The position numbers and the translations under genes are program-made. The notes under the pieces are model-generated. The model had not been told where the DNA came from. It saw only the letters and a list, made by a program, of their open reading frames with translations, and made no database searches. DNA of 64,000 nucleotides from Lachnospiraceae bacterium (GTDB taxonomy: Bacteria; Bacillota; Clostridia; Lachnospirales; Lachnospiraceae): NCBI GenBank assembly GCA_021770785.1, contig JAETQH010000018.1, positions 1 through 64,000 on the forward strand. Direction: 5' to 3'. Positions 33,646 through 42,485 of the stretch are shown in pieces (position 1 is the stretch's first letter; each line of letters starts with the position of its first letter).

Positions 33646-35528
33646 GAGCTTCTCAACAAAGGCTTATAAAGTCTGTCATCCACAATCTGATTAAAACCAA
33701 ACGTATAACGGCCATTAAAAGCCGGATAACGATACTTCTTATCTGTAAAAATATCCTCAAAAATCATTTCCGACGCTTTATTAATGATTTCTGCCATTTC
33801 TGCACTCTGGCTCTCAATCTCTCTATTGATTTCCTGTTCTTCATCTGTCAAAAATACATAGACATTCCCATTAGGCTGTACAAGCATCTGACGCACTAAT
33901 ATCTTTAATGCCTTTTCTACTCTTTCTTTCAGTTCCACACGGTCATCTTCGATATTAGAAATCATAAGACTTGTTATATTCTCAACATTTGCCTCAACGT
34001 CATTTACATACTTAATCATAAATAAAGTCTTCAATACATTTATTGCAAATACGTCTTTCTCCTTATGCTCCGGATTAATAAAACTATTTTCATAAGCTTT
34101 CAGGATTACTCCCCGATGACTATGGTCTAAAAAATTTTCCAACGCGTCATAAAAAGCATAGAATGGGATAATAGTCCCCTCTTCATACTCCATATATGCG
34201 GCGGCTGATTCTTTGAACATCGCAAGCATGGACCGTTCTCCCTCTGATAAATGCTTACCGGAAGCTCCGTGTGTACGGATAGCAGTAAGAACACTTGCAA
34301 GCAAATTAAACTGATATGGTACAAATGGATAGACTAAAGCAAAGTCGTTTTCGTCTGCATATAATTTCTTCTCCACGCCATCATTAAAAATAATTTTATT
34401 TTTGATTGTGGTAGCTTTCTGGGCATAAATCAGACGCAATGTCTGTGCCGGCACTTCCTTTTTCTCTAAAATCCTCCTTTTGATAACTTCATCTACGTTG
34501 GCAGAGGATAATGCAAGCCTGGTATCAAAACGTCCCTGAAGCTTTGAGAAATCATTTCCCTTTACCTTTGTCACGGAATCAATATCCTGCTGGCTGGTTA
34601 CAATCACCCATGCCTTACCCATACATTCTTTTCCAAGCTCTTCCGTAACCGTCTGCAAATTCAGCATAAGCTTCGTATCTTCTCCGATATACTGTCCAAT
34701 CTCATCTACCAGGAATACTACATGATGGTTATTTCCTTTATACTCAATATATGCTTTTACTCTCTTTGCAAAATCCTCAATACTAATCTGATATGGTTCG
34801 CTTACCTTTTCACACCAATTTCTGGCAGCCGCCTCGCTCATAAAATCCATATCAGCTAATACTTGTACAACATCATCCTGAATAAAATCAAAATCCTGTC
34901 TGGACTTTTCCCAGGAATCTCCATAACCCTCATTGAACTTTTCTTTAAACTCCTGATACCTTCCCTCTTCAGTCAACTTCCTTTCCAAATCTGCAAGAAA
35001 TGGTATCGCACCACAAAATCCCTGCATTTCATTAAACACTTTCAGGAACACATTTACGATTGCATCTTTATTCTGTTTACTACCCCCATCGCTCTTTGAA
35101 TCGATATTAAAAAGTACAACATCTGTAGAAATATTTGCAGCTAATTCCATATCTGCAATTACCATAGGATCAATAATTTTAGCTTTACCGGTAAAGTTTT
35201 TACCGGGAGCAGCACTATCCCCCACAAAGTAATCAATTGCCCTATGCTCTCCAACCTCTTTATTTCCAAGCAGATAAGATAAGATTTTTAAGAAATGAGA
35301 TTTACCACTCCCAAAAAAACCGGAAATCCAAACACCCATTTTCGGCGTGTTTCCATTCATCCCTTTTTTATATGCGGAAAAGAAATCTGCAAAATGTCTT
35401 TGCAGCTCTTTTGTTACAACATATTCGTCAAGTTCCTGTGCTACATTCTCCTCTTCATCCTGACCGACAATAATAACTCCCTGTATATCACGGTCAATTT
35501 CTCTCTCAAACATTTCTCTAATCTGCAT
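33642..35528 (-). CDS. brxC: BREX P-loop ATPase BrxC, truncated after ~628 residues
   Basis: The N-terminal half of BrxC: MQIREMFEREIDRDI at the start, Walker A GFFGSGKS at 70-77, Walker B in HHVVFLVDEIGQYIG near 270, then the sensor and arginine-finger region (VTKVKGNDFSKLQGRFDTRLAL). Full BrxC is ~1100-1250 residues. Here the frame ends after FGFNQIVDDRLYKP, normally followed by another ~500 residues. BrxC is an essential ATPase of BREX, so defence is probably lost unless the truncated protein works differently. The start at 35528 is chosen for GGAGG 6 bases upstream. It lies 39 bp after brxB. Confidence 0.9.
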   Translation of the reverse strand: MQIREMFEREIDRDIQGVIIVGQDEEENVAQELDEYVVTKELQRHFADFFSAYKKGMNGNTPKMGVWISGFFGSGKSHFLKILSYLLGNKEVGEHRAIDYFVGDSAAPGKNFTGKAKIIDPMVIADMELAANISTDVVLFNIDSKSDGGSKQNKDAIVNVFLKVFNEMQGFCGAIPFLADLERKLTEEGRYQEFKEKFNEGYGDSWEKSRQDFDFIQDDVVQVLADMDFMSEAAARNWCEKVSEPYQISIEDFAKRVKAYIEYKGNNHHVVFLVDEIGQYIGEDTKLMLNLQTVTEELGKECMGKAWVIVTSQQDIDSVTKVKGNDFSKLQGRFDTRLALSSANVDEVIKRRILEKKEVPAQTLRLIYAQKATTIKNKIIFNDGVEKKLYADENDFALVYPFVPYQFNLLASVLTAIRTHGASGKHLSEGERSMLAMFKESAAAYMEYEEGTIIPFYAFYDALENFLDHSHRGVILKAYENSFINPEHKEKDVFAINVLKTLFMIKYVNDVEANVENITSLMISNIEDDRVELKERVEKALKILVRQMLVQPNGNVYVFLTDEEQEINREIESQSAEMAEIINKASEMIFEDIFTDKKYRYPAFNGRYTFGFNQIVDDRLYKPLLRSS

Positions 35529-35567
35529 TTGCGGCCTCCACTTTTCGCACAAAATTTTCCCACATTA

Positions 35568-36158
35568 TTATCGTACCAGGCGGAACGCCCGGTAATAATT
35601 GTCTTCCGGGTATTCGTTAAATATAATTAACTCCTGTTCCGTATAGGTTCCCGGATAAAATAAAACCATAGGAACACTTGCAAAATTCCCCGGCATATTA
35701 TACAAAATCTTGTTAAATACCTCCGGAGCCCGTAAGACAGGATAGCATTTTCCAATCCCTGTCAATAACACAACCGAATTTTCCGGGGTATGCTTCGCTA
35801 TATATTCCACAATCAGATTTTCCTTATCCGTAATTTTTAATGAACGCTGAATTGCATGAGTCACTTTGACAATTCCACGCTTTTCTTCCATTGCATAGCA
35901 TTTTTCCATAAATCCTTTTTGCTTAAGGTGTTCTATCATCAAATCATACAAATCATATACCACCAGTTCAAAACCTTCTGTACCTCTTTGATTTTTGTTT
36001 TTCCAATAAGTTATTCTCTCTCTGACGGTCAATTCATCTTCCGGCCTGTAATCAAATACCCAATAATTAACCTCATTCGCCTTTCCTTTTGTTTGACGAA
36101 ACGAAGGCTTTTTTATCAGAATCTCCATCTGATTCAGTCTGTCTTCTATATTGTTCAT
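35568..36158 (-). CDS. brxB: BREX protein BrxB (DUF1788)
   Basis: A 196-residue protein beginning MNNIEDRLNQMEILIKKPSF. The DUF1788 segments are visible: VNYWVFDYRPEDELTVRERI, VVYDLYDLMIEHL, SVVLLTGIGKCYPVLRAPEV and VPMVLFYPGTYTEQEL, with FNEYPEDNYYRAFRL at the end. BrxB is a core component of type 1 BREX; its biochemical role is not settled. The start at 36158 overlaps the brxA stop as TAATG, with AGGGG 8 bases upstream. The reading frame is intact. Confidence 0.92.
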   Translation of the reverse strand: MNNIEDRLNQMEILIKKPSFRQTKGKANEVNYWVFDYRPEDELTVRERITYWKNKNQRGTEGFELVVYDLYDLMIEHLKQKGFMEKCYAMEEKRGIVKVTHAIQRSLKITDKENLIVEYIAKHTPENSVVLLTGIGKCYPVLRAPEVFNKILYNMPGNFASVPMVLFYPGTYTEQELIIFNEYPEDNYYRAFRLVR

Positions 36159-36760
36159 TATCGTACCCCTGTTAAAGCTTTTACAATCGGTTCCATTTCG
36201 TGATCCATAAGCCATTGCTCCATTTCCCTATCCAGAATCGGTTTTAAAATTTTTCTCGTTTCTTTCCCTTTATCTGTTATTCCCGATTCATAAAGCATAG
36301 TTTTATAACATCTGCCAAGCCTTTTTAATGTTGCTTCTGTCCACTTAGCAACTTTTTCATCCTGTATCTGTTTATCCTTGAAAAAAATTCTAATATCGCT
36401 GTCAGCATATTCATTACTACCGATTATCATTTTTTCCCGTATGACTTCATAGACAAAATCAAAAAACAATGTGTCATATGCCATAGCAGCCGTTAAAACA
36501 AACAGCTTTTGGATTGACACATCTCCTTTAATAAAAACAGGGTAGAAAGATTCATCTAACACTTTAATTCTTGCTGTTACTGTGCTATATATCTGGTTAG
36601 ATCTGGCAGGGGTTGAAGTTGCAAAAAGATTTTCATTTTGTGCCAACTCCTTTATCTCCTCATATGATTTTCCTTCAGCCAGAAGTTTCACAACGCTTTT
36701 AAATTCCATAAACCAAAACGAGAATTTTACAGCACCAGCACTATATTCTTTTCTCTCCAT
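36158..36760 (-). CDS. brxA: BREX protein BrxA (DUF1819)
   Basis: A 200-residue, DUF1819-type helical protein. KFSFWFMEFKSVVKLLAEGKSYEEIKE is the N-terminal signature, TPARSNQIYSTVTARIKVL and LFVLTAAMAYDTLFFDFVYEV lie in the middle, and ADSDIRIFFKDKQIQ near the end. BrxA is a small DNA-binding-type protein at the head of type 1 BREX operons. The reading frame is intact. It is the first gene of the island; no regulator (for example a WYL protein) is seen upstream, where a terminator and two small genes lie. Confidence 0.92.
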   Translation of the reverse strand: MERKEYSAGAVKFSFWFMEFKSVVKLLAEGKSYEEIKELAQNENLFATSTPARSNQIYSTVTARIKVLDESFYPVFIKGDVSIQKLFVLTAAMAYDTLFFDFVYEVIREKMIIGSNEYADSDIRIFFKDKQIQDEKVAKWTEATLKRLGRCYKTMLYESGITDKGKETRKILKPILDREMEQWLMDHEMEPIVKALTGVR

Positions 36761-36954
36761 GATTGTCTATACATTCTCCTCACAACCTGATTTATTAATA
36801 AATCCATCGTAAAACAGTGTACCATATTCTTTCCAAGATTGATACAAAAAAGTACAGGCATTTATCCTAAACCTGCATACCCGATGGCAGAAGCCAGAAC
36901 TGGCTTTAGCATATATTTCTCAATCCGACAATCCAAGATACTTCTCCTAAAAAC

Positions 36955-37014
36955 CAAAAAGTGGCTTAAAACCTTGCAAAATCACTATTTTCCAAGGTTT
37001 CAAGCCACTTTTTC
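36955..37014. terminator. long bidirectional terminator between small-protein genes and brxA
   Basis: Nested stem: AAAAAGTGGCTT with AAGCCACTTTTT, and inside it AAAACCTTG with CAAGGTTT, around a short loop. T runs follow on both strands. It ends the leftward small-protein transcript 26 bp after its stop and shields the BREX operon. The 36761-36954 stretch, presumably holding the brxA promoter, shows no gene. Confidence 0.85.
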
Positions 37015-37040
37015 CCCTGTTTCGCACTTAGGCTTTTTAT

Positions 37041-37235
37041 TTACTCTTCGCAAATATCCTCTTTTTTCAAAATTCCTTTCATTGCAGCCCCCGCCGTCTT
37101 AAAGCCCGCCGCCATGGAACCCGCCGCGATACCGCTGGCAATCACAGCACTTACAGTCACAACTCCAACCGCCGCCACACCTGCGCCAAGTACTTTTAAA
37201 ACCGTTTTTCCTGTATCCCTTATCTTTTCATTCAT
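37041..37235 (-). CDS. small hydrophobic protein, unrecognised
   Basis: 64 residues: a basic start, a Gly/Ala/Val-rich hydrophobic stretch (VLGAGVAAVGVVTVSAVIAS, about 14-33) that could cross the membrane, and a charged end KKEDICEE. GGGGGG lies 7 bases before the ATG. It follows the Glu/Lys-repeat gene by 12 bp. The function is unknown; the pair may act at the membrane. Confidence 0.7.
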   Translation of the reverse strand: MNEKIRDTGKTVLKVLGAGVAAVGVVTVSAVIASGIAAGSMAAGFKTAGAAMKGILKKEDICEE

Positions 37236-37247
37236 CCTGCAGCCCCC

Positions 37248-37571
37248 CTATTTCCGAATTTCTGCATCTACAGCTTCCTCCGCATCCTGCGCCGCCTCAG
37301 TTCTCATTACTGCCTCCGCTTCTCTCGTTTTTGGCTGTGTTTCTCTCATCTTTGCCTCCGTTGCCATTCTCTCCTTAGCCTCCTCCACAGTCTCTCCCTC
37401 TTTTGTAAAAAACTTATCCACAAACTTATCCGAAATCCTATTGAATCCTTCCACAGCTCCTTCCTCTATTTTCTTATAACCGCTTACCACTCCCTCCTCA
37501 ATCTTCTTATAGCCGTTTACAACACCTTCCTCAATTTTCTTGTTCGCTTCCACTAATTTTGATGCAGCCAT
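37248..37571 (-). CDS. KIEEG-repeat small protein
   Basis: 107 residues, strongly helical and charged. An 11-residue unit repeats: KKIEEGVVNGY, KKIEEGVVSGY, KKIEEGAVEGF; it is followed by NRISDKFVDKFFTKEGETVEEAKERM, a segment common in small Firmicutes proteins of unknown role. The 11-residue period suggests an amphipathic surface-lying helix, as in apolipoprotein-like or LEA-like proteins (inference). GGAGG lies before the ATG at good spacing. Confidence 0.8.
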   Translation of the reverse strand: MAASKLVEANKKIEEGVVNGYKKIEEGVVSGYKKIEEGAVEGFNRISDKFVDKFFTKEGETVEEAKERMATEAKMRETQPKTREAEAVMRTEAAQDAEEAVDAEIRK

Positions 37572-37736
37572 CCTTTTACCTCCATTTTTGTTTTTATTTG
37601 TTTCCTGTTGATGACCATATCCTATCCCAAATATGTTTAAGAATTATTTTCGAAATGTTTGAGAAATATTAAAATCCCCTCTATCATACAAAAAACGTCC
37701 ACACATTATTCAAACATCCGCACCGCCAGTCACCCA

Positions 37737-37853
37737 AGGATTCGGGCGGCAAAAGAGGCTCCCATGAACGTATATTGGCAGCTTGCACGGAGCCCACTTT
37801 CGTGCAAGCTGCCTCAATAACCTTACGTCAGCCTCCTTTTGCCGCCCGAATCC
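37737..37853. repeat. 117-bp nested palindromic element
   Basis: Outer arms GGATTCGGGCGGCAAAA with GAGGCT (37738-37760) pair with 37830-37853, with one extra base. Inner arms GGCAGCTTGCACG (37777-37789) pair perfectly with 37801-37813 around an 11-base loop, and the stretches between show partial pairing around ACGTA. It begins 4 bp after the transporter stop. No T run follows on the minus strand, so it is not a simple terminator; it resembles a MITE- or REP-like unit. The rest of the 37572-37856 gap holds no gene. Confidence 0.7.
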
Positions 37854-37856
37854 GTC

Positions 37857-39398
37857 CTACCTAAATTCCTCCGGCACATCTCCCATCTCTTTCCATTTCT
37901 CCATAGCCTCCTCCAAACTCATCCCTTCACTCACCGCCTGTTTCCTCACGGCATTGACCGCCTGGATTTCCTTCATCCGCGCCCCGGTGAGCGTATACCC
38001 TTTCATAGCAATCAGGGTTGCCACCCATGCCGCCATGGGGACGATACAAAACAGCACCATCACCACCCCGTGCATTCCATCCGCATAGGGCGTATTGGAA
38101 TCCGGCAGGGTCTGAATCCCAATCATTGCCACCGCAATCCCGACAATAGTAGAACCCAGGGAGCTTACCAGCTTATCCACCAGAGAAAACAGCGTCCCCA
38201 TAATGCCCGGAATATAACGTCCGGAGCGGTAAGTCTCATAGTCGGAGCAGTCTGCCACCATGGGAATCGGCATATCCGCCGTAGCATAGTAAGCACCATA
38301 ACCGATACCAAAGAACAAAACAAACAATACCGAATATACATTGGGCGGAATCAGGGTTAAATTGACGGCTTCCACACCCGGTTTCCACAGGAAAAGCAGT
38401 ACCAGAACCCCCACATACATGATAAGCGCCAATCCGGTATAACGAACCAGAGATGCTTTCTGTCCATGCCTCTGGGAAGTCCGCACCGTCAGAAGAAAGA
38501 AGGGCACAGAAAAAACATAGCCCACAATCATCATCGGCAGATAGAGCCCGCCGTAATTGCCCATCATGGCGCCGTAGAGCATACAGAGCACCGTCATATT
38601 CGTGGCGATGGAAAATGCCAGTTTACAGCCTGCCCCCGCCACCATCAGGCGCTGCAATTCTTTATTCGCCTTTAAGATAGCCACATATTCCTGTAACTTT
38701 ACTTTTTCCTGCTTATTTCCCACACCGAAAAATTCCGGTCGGTCTTTTTCCCAGATTCCAATCACTGCAAGAAAAGTTAAAATTGCCGATACCACCACCG
38801 CTAACGGTATCATAAAGTCAAAAAACGACGCACTGTTATAGCCTCCGAGGCGCTCACTTAAAATCGGCGCCAGAAACTGTACCAGCCCCATACCGATAAG
38901 GCTTGCCACCGTATTAAATACGGTAAATAGCGGGCGCTGCTTCGGGTCGTTGGTCAGACAGGTCTGACCGGAACGGGTACATGCCGTCTGGAAGGTATAA
39001 CCGATGACATAAAGTGCATAAAACAACACAAAGCAGGTGTAACGCAGCCAAAGCAGATCCTCCGCAATGATTCTTGTTCCAAAATACAGCAGCAGAGAGG
39101 ATACTATCATGATACCGTTTCCTAACACCATGTAAGGACGAAATTTTCCAAACTTTGTGCTGGTTCTGTCAATCAATGCCCCGATAATGGGGTCTGTCAC
39201 CGCATCAAAAAGCCTCATCACCGTAACCATGGTGGTGGCAAACATCAACGCCAACCCCAGAACCCCATTGGCATAATAGGCAATAAAGTTCATGGTCAGG
39301 ATATAGTATACATTGGTTGCCCCATTATTCATTGGGAATAACATCAGCTGGTAGGGCTTCGCCCGGTTCAAAGATACATTCTTTTTTTCTTCACTCAT
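37857..39398 (-). CDS. GPH family glycoside/sugar:cation symporter
   Basis: A 513-residue, 12-segment member of the major facilitator superfamily, glycoside-pentoside-hexuronide group (MelB/XynB-like). The family's cation/sugar signature is seen early as RLFDAVTDPIIGALIDRT with its Asp pair, followed by GKFRPYMVLGNGIM. In the second half ADMPIPMVADCSDYETYRSGR is typical. It imports oligosaccharides or glycosides with Na+ or H+. It lies 64 bp after the GH3 gene and with GH2 makes a three-gene operon: uptake plus hydrolysis. Confidence 0.92.
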   Translation of the reverse strand: MSEEKKNVSLNRAKPYQLMLFPMNNGATNVYYILTMNFIAYYANGVLGLALMFATTMVTVMRLFDAVTDPIIGALIDRTSTKFGKFRPYMVLGNGIMIVSSLLLYFGTRIIAEDLLWLRYTCFVLFYALYVIGYTFQTACTRSGQTCLTNDPKQRPLFTVFNTVASLIGMGLVQFLAPILSERLGGYNSASFFDFMIPLAVVVSAILTFLAVIGIWEKDRPEFFGVGNKQEKVKLQEYVAILKANKELQRLMVAGAGCKLAFSIATNMTVLCMLYGAMMGNYGGLYLPMMIVGYVFSVPFFLLTVRTSQRHGQKASLVRYTGLALIMYVGVLVLLFLWKPGVEAVNLTLIPPNVYSVLFVLFFGIGYGAYYATADMPIPMVADCSDYETYRSGRYIPGIMGTLFSLVDKLVSSLGSTIVGIAVAMIGIQTLPDSNTPYADGMHGVVMVLFCIVPMAAWVATLIAMKGYTLTGARMKEIQAVNAVRKQAVSEGMSLEEAMEKWKEMGDVPEEFR

Positions 39399-39462
39399 GG
39401 TCAGCCTTTCTTTTTTTATGCAAACGCGAGAGCCATACGGCTCCCACGTTTCCTGTTTTTAT

Positions 39463-42456
39463 TTACTGATTTTTCATCTGCCTTTTGTATTCCTGAAAAT
39501 CACGATAGATTTCACTCTTTTTAAATTTACGTTTCTTAACCACCCAGAGTACCACAGACAGGCAGAATAAGAAGGTAAATCCGCAGGCTAATATCATAAC
39601 AATGGTAATAACTGTCGGTGTCGTAAGGCTGATGGTTGTGTTAGCGCCCACACCGTTCATGCCGCAGGAATTTGCAATGGCATAGAGGTTGCGGTGGCAC
39701 GCCTCTCTCATGGCATTTACCACAACCGGATCTTTTTTATATTCCGGAAGCAGATTTGTCACATAAGGCATCATGGCGTCAAAGATAGAGGTTCCTGCCA
39801 GAATGCCGTCCACTCCATTGACATAAGTCGTCAACACGTTATCGGTAATACTCATGCCTTTGCTTCCCCACTCGCCTCTCATGATATTCGTCACAAGATT
39901 CTTATTTCCGCCGGACCAGATACAGCCCCAGCGGGTGTATGCCATCATAACGCCGTTGCCATTTCCTTCTTCTAACGGCGCCTGGAACGCTTTTAGGTAA
40001 ACCTCCCTGGCTGCCTGCTCACCTAACCATACCCCAAGACCGATTCTGTCCTGCTCACAGTCGTTTAATGCAAAATGCTTCATTACTACATGGACACCTT
40101 TTTCCTGAATTGCCGCCACCTCATACTGGCTCATTTTTCCGGAAAGATAACCGTCCTCACTGTAGTATTCAAAGTTACGTCCACCGTAAGGCGTTCTGTG
40201 GATATTGTTTCCCGGTCCATAGAGACAGGAAATTTCCGCATGTAAACAGTTATTTCCAATTACTCTTCCAATCTCTGTCATCAATTCCACGTTAAAGGTT
40301 GCCGCCATGACATCCTCCGAGGTAAATGCCGTCGCCTCTAACTGGGTGGCATCCGAGCCAAGGAGGGAAGCCGTCAGTCCCTGAGGTCCATTCTCATCAC
40401 GGGTACCCGGCGCCTCTACGGATTTCACCGGCATCGTCCAGTGGAAGGCATCGCCAATCAGGCTTACCATCTCGTCAAAGGTCATCTGGTCCAACAAGGC
40501 ATCCCACTTCTCGTCTTCATAGTCAAGTCCTATCATCTGGTAAAGCTTCATGCCGTTGTCCGCACCCATTGCCGGCATTCTCTGTTCTTCATAATCCGCA
40601 GGGTTATACTGAATATCCTGCAAATCCCCAATCATCTGCTCCGATAAGGCAAGCTGTACTGCTGCCTCCGGGAAGGTTCCCGTCCAGTCATTTCTGGTGA
40701 GGTAAGTCACGCTCTGTCCGTCATTTCCCGAATACAGATTGATGTCGGATTCGGAAAGCTGGTTTTTAATCTCTGTTCCGTTTTTAGAAACCGCATAGGT
40801 AGCGCTGTCAAACTCCGGATTGTTCCACTGGTAAACCAAATCCGCATTTCCGTCGGCATCCATACGCCCCGCCGTACTTTCCACGGTATACCCCTTTGCC
40901 GCAAGGGTATTGTTTACTGCATTGTGGGCATCTGTCGCCACGGTCAGATAATAATCGCCGTCATCTAATATGTAAGTCCCGGCGCCGTAAGCGTCGTAGG
41001 ATGCCAGATCCCTCTTATCCACGTAAGCTGTCACCGTCTCAGAAGCTCCCGGAGCCAGGATACCGGTTTTGGTAAAGCCACAGAGGGCTGCCGCCGGCTT
41101 CTCCACGCCATTTTTCACATCATAAGCCGTGTACGGAGACTGCGCATACACCTGAACGGTTTCTTTTCCCGCATAAGTATCTCCCGTGTTGGTAACCTTC
41201 ACCGACACCTCAAACTGGTCGGTAGAAGCGTTGTAATTTACCTTCATATCGCTGTAGGCAAACTCAGTATAGCTGAGTCCATATCCGAAGGGGAATGCCA
41301 CCTCATCGCTGTAGGCGTAATTTCCTGCATTTCCGGTTCCCATGGCAAAATCTTCGTAGCGTGTCTCATAATATTTGTATCCCACATAAATGCCTTCCTG
41401 ATAAATCATGTAAGTGCTGGCATTTTCAGGAATGATTCCCTGTGTGTAGCCATCATAGGTCACAGGGACAAAGTTTGCCATTGCAGGGGAAGAAAAATTA
41501 TCATAACAATAGGTATCCACAAGACTTCCGGAAGGGTTAATATTTCCTGCCAAAATCTCAGCCACTGCATTAATTCCGGTAATACCCACATCTCCAATCC
41601 ACAGGCAGGCATCCACATCATAGGCGTTATCCTTTAAGAAATCCACCTGCAAGGCATTGGCAGAATTGATGAGGACAACGATTTTCTTTACCTTTCCCGC
41701 CTCTTTCATGGCTGCCACATTGCTCATCATCTCTTTTTCATTTTCATCTAATGCCAAGTAATTGGTGCTCTGGAAATCAAGGTCTGCTCCCTCGCCGCCC
41801 ACACGGGAAATCACAACGATTGCCGCATCCCCGTATTCACTGACAGAATTTTTTGCCTCTTCCGTATAGACATTCCAGGGAACCTCCGCCACCTTTTCGC
41901 TTTCTGTTGCCACCATTCCTGCGGAATTTCTCGCATAAGCGCTGCCATCTCCCTCAGAATAGAAACTCCAAAGGGTGTCATTGACCGCAAACCCGGATTT
42001 TTCCAGGGCAGTCTTTAAATTATCCGCCTTGGAAGCATCAATATTTCCGGAACCTGTACCGCCGTATACCAGATTCACGGAGGAGCCTGAAAAGCAGCTC
42101 ACCTTTGCTCCCTCCTCTAACGGCAGAGCCCCGTTTTCATTCATCAGAAGCGCCGCTCCCTCTGCCTCCACCGCCTCGCAGAGTTCTAATCCGTACTGGG
42201 TCATCTCCTCCGCCGTCTCAAAGTCAGACTGAAAATAAACGGCGCTGTCATCTTCATTCTGCAGCTTCCAGAAGGTTCCTCCCACGAAAGCCGCCACCGT
42301 GTTGTCAAACATACTCAAAAACACCGTCACAGGAATCATAACAATTGCAATGACTGCGCTTAAAAACGTGAGTCCTTTCCAGGGGCGTATCGCCTTTCTC
42401 CGCGCTTTATTGTAAGCTTTCTTTTTTGCTTTGTACTCGTTCTTATTTGTTTCCAT
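39463..42456 (-). CDS. membrane-anchored GH3 beta-glycosidase with permuted domains
   Basis: A 997-residue protein. The basic cytoplasmic start is followed by a TM (about 27-50). The GH3 C-terminal alpha/beta sandwich comes first (GAALLMNENGALPLEEGAKV, YGGTGSGNID, GYGLSYTEFAYSD), then an Fn3-like part (VKVTNTGDTYAGKETVQVYA). The catalytic barrel comes last (from about 670: DENGPQGLTASLLG, GPGNNIHRTPYGGRNFEYY, VVMKHFALNDCEQ), with the nucleophile Asp in GMSITDNVLTTYVNG. A second TM lies near 950-975 with a basic tail. This reversed order is known from rumen and gut GH3 enzymes. GGAGAAGGAG precedes the start. The two TM segments would expose the enzyme outside the cell. Confidence 0.9.
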   Translation of the reverse strand: METNKNEYKAKKKAYNKARRKAIRPWKGLTFLSAVIAIVMIPVTVFLSMFDNTVAAFVGGTFWKLQNEDDSAVYFQSDFETAEEMTQYGLELCEAVEAEGAALLMNENGALPLEEGAKVSCFSGSSVNLVYGGTGSGNIDASKADNLKTALEKSGFAVNDTLWSFYSEGDGSAYARNSAGMVATESEKVAEVPWNVYTEEAKNSVSEYGDAAIVVISRVGGEGADLDFQSTNYLALDENEKEMMSNVAAMKEAGKVKKIVVLINSANALQVDFLKDNAYDVDACLWIGDVGITGINAVAEILAGNINPSGSLVDTYCYDNFSSPAMANFVPVTYDGYTQGIIPENASTYMIYQEGIYVGYKYYETRYEDFAMGTGNAGNYAYSDEVAFPFGYGLSYTEFAYSDMKVNYNASTDQFEVSVKVTNTGDTYAGKETVQVYAQSPYTAYDVKNGVEKPAAALCGFTKTGILAPGASETVTAYVDKRDLASYDAYGAGTYILDDGDYYLTVATDAHNAVNNTLAAKGYTVESTAGRMDADGNADLVYQWNNPEFDSATYAVSKNGTEIKNQLSESDINLYSGNDGQSVTYLTRNDWTGTFPEAAVQLALSEQMIGDLQDIQYNPADYEEQRMPAMGADNGMKLYQMIGLDYEDEKWDALLDQMTFDEMVSLIGDAFHWTMPVKSVEAPGTRDENGPQGLTASLLGSDATQLEATAFTSEDVMAATFNVELMTEIGRVIGNNCLHAEISCLYGPGNNIHRTPYGGRNFEYYSEDGYLSGKMSQYEVAAIQEKGVHVVMKHFALNDCEQDRIGLGVWLGEQAAREVYLKAFQAPLEEGNGNGVMMAYTRWGCIWSGGNKNLVTNIMRGEWGSKGMSITDNVLTTYVNGVDGILAGTSIFDAMMPYVTNLLPEYKKDPVVVNAMREACHRNLYAIANSCGMNGVGANTTISLTTPTVITIVMILACGFTFLFCLSVVLWVVKKRKFKKSEIYRDFQEYKRQMKNQ

Positions 42457-42485
42457 AATCTTCTCCTTCTCCTATGTTTCACACT

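Noticed and set aside
33199-33660. Programmed ribosomal frameshift in brxC
   Set aside because: No slippery heptamer was apparent at the junction, and sequence expected between the two parts is missing, so deletion explains it better.
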